From contig NZ_LN890327.1 of the NCBI RefSeq assembly GCF_001458595.1, positions 611,294 to 675,293 of the forward strand: a stretch of 64,000 bases of DNA. The letters run 5' to 3'. This DNA is from Clostridium neonatale. Lineage in GTDB: Bacteria; Bacillota; Clostridia; Clostridiales; Clostridiaceae. Both the position numbers and the translations under genes were made by a program. The notes below the pieces were generated by a model. The model saw only the letters and a list, made by a program, of their open reading frames with translations. It did no database searches and was not told the DNA's origin. Positions 62,180-64,000 of this stretch are shown piece after piece (position 1 is the stretch's first letter; each line of letters opens with the position of its first letter).

Positions 62180-63592
62180 ATGAAACTAACAAATAAGTTA
62201 TTTTTATATTTTGGTATTTTATTTTTTTTTACGATAAATATATTTGGAATGGTATTAATTCAATCAAATTTTAATTTAACAGTTAAAAATACAGTGAATG
62301 CTTCATTAGGTGAATATTCGGTTATTTACACTAATCTTGAATCTAAAGAAACAATGAGTAATATTTTTTTAACTAATAGAGATATTATTAAAATAAAGAG
62401 TGATTCATACCTTAAAAATATTAATAACCCAAATATCTCATTAGAGTTTAGAACACTTGATAAGAAGATGTTTTATAGTACTAAGAATTCAGATATATTA
62501 TACTCGGAAAAGATTTATAATATTAAAGATAATTTAAGTAATTATATGATATATAAAGAAGAAAATAATAAGATTCTTTTAATAACTAATATTATTTCAA
62601 TTAATAATAATAAATACTATTTTACATATATGAACAACTTGGATAATTTATATAACGATAGGATAAAGAGTATTTTTACTCTTATAAAGCTAAATGTGGT
62701 AATTGGGGTTTTTTTACTATTTATTATATATCTAATATCAATAGAAATAACAAAACCAATTAATAATTTAATTGATAGTATGGAAGATATTATAGAAGGA
62801 AATTATAACAAAAAATTTACTTATAAAAGCAATATTTCTGAAATCAATTCAATCTCCAATAATTTTTCACTTATGAATGAGGAAATACAGAAAAAAATAA
62901 AACAACTTAGAGAACAAAATAATTCTAAACAGAGATTTATTGATAATTTAACCCATGAGATAAGAACACCTTTAACATCAATTATTGGATATTCTGATTT
63001 AATGATGAATAAGAAAGTACAAGATATAGATTTAATTTATAAATCCTTTAATAATATAAATAGGGAAGGAAAACGTATTTTAGCACTGACATCAAATCTT
63101 GTTTCATTAATTACGCTAGATAAAAAATCATTAAAATTAAATAACTATAGTTTAAAAGAGATCTTGTATGATGTTAGGAATGCATTAAACATGAAAATAA
63201 TTCAATATGATGTGGAGCTACTTATTAAAGGCGATGATATTGAAGTTTTTTCAGACAAAAATTTATTAACTATTTTAATTTCTAATTTTATTGATAATGC
63301 AATTAAAGCAACAATTGATAGAGATATAAGAAAAGTTATATCAATAGTTGATAAAAATATATTGATAATAAAGGATACTGGTAAAGGTATTTCAAAAAGT
63401 GATATAAATAAAATATTTGAACCATTTTATATGGCTGATAAATCAAGAAATAAATCTGTAGATGGCTTTGGATTAGGACTTAGTATATGTAAAGAAATTA
63501 GCAATTTATTAGATATAAACATTGAAATAAAAAGTGAAATTGATGTGGGAACAGAAATAATATTGAATTTTAAAGGGAGCTTAAGAGAGTGA
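62180..63592 (+). CDS. Membrane sensor histidine kinase with HAMP domain
   Basis: 470 residues. TM1 (LFLYFGILFFFTINIFGMVL), an extracytoplasmic sensor of about 140 residues, TM2 (LNVVIGVFLLFIIYLISIEI), HAMP, then HisKA with FIDNLTHEIRTPLTSIIGYS (phospho-His). HATPase_c follows with FIDNAIKATI, KDTGKGISKSD, EPFYMADKSRNK and GFGLGLSICKEI. The signal is unknown; its position next to a cell-wall deacetylase hints at envelope sensing. The stop overlaps the next GTG. Confidence 0.94.
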   Translation: MKLTNKLFLYFGILFFFTINIFGMVLIQSNFNLTVKNTVNASLGEYSVIYTNLESKETMSNIFLTNRDIIKIKSDSYLKNINNPNISLEFRTLDKKMFYSTKNSDILYSEKIYNIKDNLSNYMIYKEENNKILLITNIISINNNKYYFTYMNNLDNLYNDRIKSIFTLIKLNVVIGVFLLFIIYLISIEITKPINNLIDSMEDIIEGNYNKKFTYKSNISEINSISNNFSLMNEEIQKKIKQLREQNNSKQRFIDNLTHEIRTPLTSIIGYSDLMMNKKVQDIDLIYKSFNNINREGKRILALTSNLVSLITLDKKSLKLNNYSLKEILYDVRNALNMKIIQYDVELLIKGDDIEVFSDKNLLTILISNFIDNAIKATIDRDIRKVISIVDKNILIIKDTGKGISKSDINKIFEPFYMADKSRNKSVDGFGLGLSICKEISNLLDINIEIKSEIDVGTEIILNFKGSLRE

Positions 63593-64000
63593 AAAAAGTA
63601 GTAGTTATTGTAATAGTAATTTTTATAGTAACTTATATTTCGTATAATCATACAAGTACTAAAATTGAAGAAAACAAAATATATACTAAAAATATAGATT
63701 TTTCTGCTGGTAAAGGTGCACCGCTTGACATTGATGACACTCGAATTATAGAAAAATCAAAAGAAATACTAACAGCAATATATAATGAAAATGATTTTAC
63801 CAAATTTAACATTGATATAAATTTATCATCAGATAGTATTTTTTATGCTTACTTCTTAACAAAAGAGACAACAGGTTATTTTATAAGTTTTAATATAGAT
63901 GAAGGAATTTTAAATAGCTTAATAAAACTTGAAAAAGTTGAAGTTAAATCTAAAGATACGCAAAAGTCCTTAGAGGAATTATTGGATATTGCAGAAGAAA
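63589..64000 (+). CDS. Exported or membrane-anchored hypothetical protein, 3' end outside window
   Basis: GTG start at 63589 overlaps the kinase stop (GTGA), so it is translationally coupled to the two-component system. The 137 visible residues begin with a signal anchor (KKVVVIVIVIFIVTYISYNH), then a soluble region (LDIDDTRIIEKSKEILTAIY). No recognised domain. It could be an accessory sensor or target of the kinase. GGGAG lies seven bases upstream of the GTG. Confidence 0.75.
   Translation, partial: MKKVVVIVIVIFIVTYISYNHTSTKIEENKIYTKNIDFSAGKGAPLDIDDTRIIEKSKEILTAIYNENDFTKFNIDINLSSDSIFYAYFLTKETTGYFISFNIDEGILNSLIKLEKVEVKSKDTQKSLEELLDIAEE

Overview
The window is AT-rich, densely coding DNA with strong AGGAGG-type ribosome-binding sites. 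It carries Csp-like spore proteases, an RNase J remnant, many PTS and ABC sugar systems, and a cobalamin riboswitch. Together these point to a saccharolytic, spore-forming Clostridium sensu stricto. The C. beijerinckii / C. butyricum group is my best guess; this is inference, since no rRNA or marker gene is present.

Layout. 1-4.4 kb: glycan use, with a 5'-truncated GH2 beta-galactosidase, an AraC regulator and a secreted GH16 beta-glucanase. 4.9-9.9 kb: a compact PTS locus with a DUF871/MupG-like phosphoglycosidase, a LicR-type PRD activator, an EIIC permease and a truncated GrdB-like protein. 10-11.7 kb: a gene graveyard with an RNase J tail, a frameshifted serine-hydrolase fragment, unidentified remnants and orphan regulatory sites. 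11.7-14.8 kb: a BlaI/BlaR1-type antirepressor pair whose sensor domain looks like a beta-propeller, followed by a broken chagasin-type protease-inhibitor gene. 15-20.5 kb: a small ORF, an intact serine hydrolase, a GNAT acetyltransferase, and an OPT transporter overlapped by a PqqD-like gene. 20.6-25.8 kb: a cobalamin riboswitch controlling a corrinoid ABC transporter, then an M3 oligopeptidase.

26-35.6 kb: a sensory cluster (membrane-anchored sugar-binding protein, NarL-type kinase and regulator, second anchored solute-binding protein) with no permease of its own. It is followed by a DeoR regulator, a HAD phosphatase and a four-gene mannose-family PTS behind a promoter with two cre-like sites. 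35.6-42.6 kb: a structured intergenic element, a PotBCAD-type polyamine transporter, an MTA/SAH-deaminase-like amidohydrolase and a bile salt hydrolase with all canonical active-site residues. 42.7-48.6 kb: a cold-shock protein, a small ORF, a tRNA-dihydrouridine synthase, an alpha/beta hydrolase, a TetR regulator with its own operator-like dyads, and an Fe-S flavoenzyme of the enoate-reductase/BaiCD family. 49-54.3 kb: a full branched-chain amino-acid ABC operon ending in a cytidylate-kinase-like gene. 54.3-64 kb: a repeat element, greA, a glycerophosphodiesterase, two overlapping Csp-like subtilases, a polysaccharide deacetylase, and an OmpR-type two-component system with a partial downstream gene cut by the window edge.

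No tRNA, rRNA, CRISPR array or intact transposase was seen. The most unusual items are the SBP-kinase-regulator-SBP cluster, the BlaR1-propeller fusion, the PTS/DUF871/GrdB-like locus, and a structured intergenic repeat present in two diverged copies (43.4 and 54.5 kb).
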